From positions 27,342 to 91,341 of the forward strand of contig PNLP01000025.1 in NCBI GenBank assembly GCA_013823135.1: 64,000 nucleotides of DNA, given 5' to 3'. The DNA is from Planctomycetaceae bacterium. Lineage in GTDB: Bacteria; Planctomycetota; Planctomycetia; Gemmatales; Gemmataceae. The notes under the pieces are model-generated. The model did not search any database. It saw only the letters and a list, made by a program, of their open reading frames with translations, and was not told the origin of the DNA. The stretch's first letter is position 1, and each line of letters begins with the position of its first letter. Shown here piece after piece: positions 62,209 through 64,000 of this stretch. The position numbers were made by a program, and so were the translations under genes.

Positions 62209-62423
62209 GGCCGAGCGCTCCTCTATCCTTGGTTTCGGCAACAGTTCGGGATGGCTGACTCAGGATGCCGACCTACCACATCAACTGGTCGCTTTCAGGA
62301 GCGACACCGGCTTCCATCATCGGCTATCCCAACCCTGCGAGTCCGAAATCCTCGTCGTCAGCCTCATGCGAACCGGGACAGTGAACAGTGTTCCGCGACT
62401 ATGCGGTCATCCCGGGACCATGA

Positions 62424-62465
62424 AAAAGGGCCGGCGGCCGAGCGTTAGAGGCTCGCGGCCGCCGG
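62424..62465 (-). terminator. Intrinsic terminator
   Basis: A G+C-rich hairpin with arms at about 62431-62443 and 62451-62465 (one two-base bulge) is followed on the minus strand by CCCTTTTTC. It is 20 bases past the stop codon of the 241-residue protein and is the clearest rho-independent terminator in the window. Confidence 0.8.
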
Positions 62466-62485
62466 TAATTCGCAACATATATCTA

Positions 62486-63211
62486 TTATACATCGTCGTC
62501 GCGAACGGAGCGCAGAATAATCCGCTGAAAGGGGCGTCCAGGAACTGGCCACCCTTGAGTTGTCCACTCCCCTTGCCGAACACGTTGAGGCAATTCCACT
62601 TCGGAAACCTTCACCTGGCAGTTTCTCTCGGCCGCTTCCAGCATCTTCCCAGCGGGGAACTGGTTACTCCGCCGCACGGCAACCACCCCGTCGTCGATGA
62701 TGGCAATCACGCATGGCGCGTCGAGGTCGAGCAGGCGTAGTGCAACGGCCTCCATTGTCGCGGTTGCGAATACCTCCTTGAGCGCCGGCACGTCGTATTT
62801 ACACTCGCGAAGGGCAGCCCGTAGAAGCCGACTCGGGATCAGAATGCGAGGCACGACCAGCGAGCGGACGTGGGTCGATAGCGTCTTGTCCTCGCTGCCG
62901 GGCATGATACCGAGCTTTCGAAGGATCTCGGGAAGGATTGCTCGTGCGATGCCGTCGGCAGCTGCCTTGTGCTGTTGCTCGGGAGTCATCCCCGGCGACA
63001 GAAAGATTCCTGATCCTTGTGGACGGGAGCGAGGTCGCCGCCGGCCATGTTCGTCCTCCTCCGCTGGTTCAACGACTTCGATGGGGATTCCGAGATGCTC
63101 CTCGGCTATGCGCAAGGCATCGACCGGCGCTGTGGTCACGTCTGCTCGTTCGAGCAAGCCGTTCACCAGGCGTTCAACCGCCTCGATCAGTTCTTCTTGT
63201 GAGAAGTCCAT
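62486..63211 (-). CDS. Hypothetical protein, possibly a degenerate ImmA/IrrE-like protein
   Basis: A 241-residue soluble protein. It begins with a helical region (FSQEELIEAVERLVNGLLERA), VDALRIAEEHLGIPIEV, and then a loop with HGRRRPRSRPQGSG. The order (helical start, a beta-loop, then RLLRAALRECKYDVPALKEVFATATMEAVALRLLDL) resembles ImmA/IrrE-type proteins, but the HExxH zinc motif is absent (the matching region is EQQHKAAADGIARAI). I am unsure of homology. The start ATG 63211 was chosen at the beginning of the first helix. An intrinsic terminator follows. Confidence 0.6.
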   Translation of the reverse strand: MDFSQEELIEAVERLVNGLLERADVTTAPVDALRIAEEHLGIPIEVVEPAEEDEHGRRRPRSRPQGSGIFLSPGMTPEQQHKAAADGIARAILPEILRKLGIMPGSEDKTLSTHVRSLVVPRILIPSRLLRAALRECKYDVPALKEVFATATMEAVALRLLDLDAPCVIAIIDDGVVAVRRSNQFPAGKMLEAAERNCQVKVSEVELPQRVRQGEWTTQGWPVPGRPFQRIILRSVRDDDV

Positions 63212-63314
63212 ACCCGAAATGTAAAGCGAAAGGTGCGAAAGGTAAAAGTCAGAAATGCAATAGTGTGGCGGCGAAGTCAGCCTCAACGCCACACTTGAGT
63301 ACGGATTTGTTGGC

Positions 63315-63809
63315 TTACATAGACTCCCGGAATGCCCCAAAGAGGAGCCCCACGAGAAGGATCGCCAATAGCAAGCCAAGCAAAGCCAGGTAGAGTTTCA
63401 CAAAGAACGCGAGAAGATCGAACCATGCACCGAGGTTTTTCAACGCGGTCATCATGTAGCTAATGTCGCGACCGGTCGTGGTCGTCACCTTCGTGAACGC
63501 GCTCGCGGCTTGAAGCAACCAACCCGACAACATGAAGCAGATGGCTGCGGCCATTGCGTGCCCAAGCACGCCCACGATGTGTGCACCATCACGTGAGACG
63601 CGGAACGCCAACCCGACCGCGATCATCGCCTGGAGGATCCCCGCCACAATCAATGGTAGACGCACCCAGATGATGGCGAAGGCGAGATCGTTGATAACCT
63701 GGTTCTGGGCGTCGTCGAACTCGTATTGCGGCCGACTCTCGATCGGCGCAACGACGGGAGGCGTGGGAGTGGTCGCCGGGTCGGAAGGAGAAGCAGTCGG
63801 GTCGCTCAT
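63315..63809 (-). CDS. Three-TM hypothetical membrane protein
   Basis: A 164-residue protein. The first 25 residues are Ser/Pro/Thr-rich and hydrophilic, followed by three or four hydrophobic helices (about 42-66, 74-100 and 133-158) with a middle polar segment (TKVTTTTGRDISYMMTALKNL). It resembles small uncharacterised planctomycete membrane proteins. No family is claimed. A short intergenic stretch with a partial GAAAGGTAAAAGTC-type repeat lies between it and the neighbouring gene. Confidence 0.65.
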   Translation of the reverse strand: MSDPTASPSDPATTPTPPVVAPIESRPQYEFDDAQNQVINDLAFAIIWVRLPLIVAGILQAMIAVGLAFRVSRDGAHIVGVLGHAMAAAICFMLSGWLLQAASAFTKVTTTTGRDISYMMTALKNLGAWFDLLAFFVKLYLALLGLLLAILLVGLLFGAFRESM

Positions 63810-64000
63810 GGTGTCTGGCCTCGCAAGGAACCAATGAAGTTGCATCTTAGCGATCTGTCCCGGGAGTCACCCACAGGACTGAGGGGTGTGCCACTGGTTT
63901 CCGGAGACAACGTTTGCTGCTATGCAAGCGGATGTGTGCTTCTGATCGGTTCCAGGCGATATGCCCACCCATCCCTGGAACCGTTCTGGAAGCGTTGACC

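Overview
The window reads as chromosomal DNA of a planctomycete, most likely Gemmataceae. The pointers are G+C-rich coding DNA, a DUF1559-type 'GDGSVRF' protein, a giant PVC-type membrane-bound dehydrogenase/cytochrome c, a TIGR02996 repeat-companion protein, an ECF sigma factor divergent from a Ser/Thr kinase, Tat-type TIM-barrel sugar isomerases, and several long near-perfect palindromes between genes. I see 51 credible protein genes on both strands. I recognise no rRNA, tRNA, CRISPR array, insertion sequence, integrase or phage structural gene. Starts were often moved inside the longest open frame to the codon that has a Shine-Dalgarno sequence and where family similarity begins.

Layout. 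0-10.3 kb: zinc-ribbon/DUF1559-like membrane protein, SDR oxidoreductase, NagA, DUF4139 protein, glycosyltransferase, TIGR02996 protein, CobW-type GTPase. 10.4-15.5 kb: a 1711-residue exported protein joining an SGNH hydrolase, a PVC dehydrogenase, HEAT-like repeats, a discoidin-like module, a cupredoxin and a cytochrome c, followed by a nested palindrome. 16-21.4 kb: DUF6314-like protein, succinate-semialdehyde dehydrogenase, and a three-gene set around a glutathionylspermidine-synthase-like ATP-grasp ligase. 21.4-29.1 kb: CPBP protease, an HD-GYP-like protein lacking one metal ligand, GalE, a CE15-like esterase, a GT2 glycosyltransferase and a sugar isomerase. 29.2-33.4 kb: ECF sigma factor and divergent kinase-FGE fusion, then a second isomerase.

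33.5-48.4 kb looks like a membrane/envelope-stress and signalling island. It holds ElaB/YqjD-like proteins, an AI-2E-type permease with a B12-fold-like tail, three co-directional phosphorelay genes led by a 1326-residue kinase with an apparent ethylene-receptor sensor domain, a divergent sigma-54 activator, a holin-like protein, a GH13 glucan enzyme, a BrkB-type protein and a DUF1328 protein.

48.8-53.4 kb carries both reverse-transsulfuration enzymes (cystathionine gamma-lyase/synthase and cystathionine beta-synthase), with an amidohydrolase and a RidA homologue between them. 53.6-64 kb has a diadenylate-cyclase-like protein, an exported thiol-dioxygenase-like cupin, an MFS exporter, a phosphoesterase, two FHA proteins, MiaA, a GT1 glycosyltransferase, GreA and two unidentified proteins.

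The most notable observations are the ethylene-receptor-like sensor kinase with its neighbouring regulators, the dispersed palindrome families, the multi-domain electron-transfer protein, the ligase triad, and several fused or degenerate signalling enzymes. Functional calls rest on motif recognition by eye; no database search was run.
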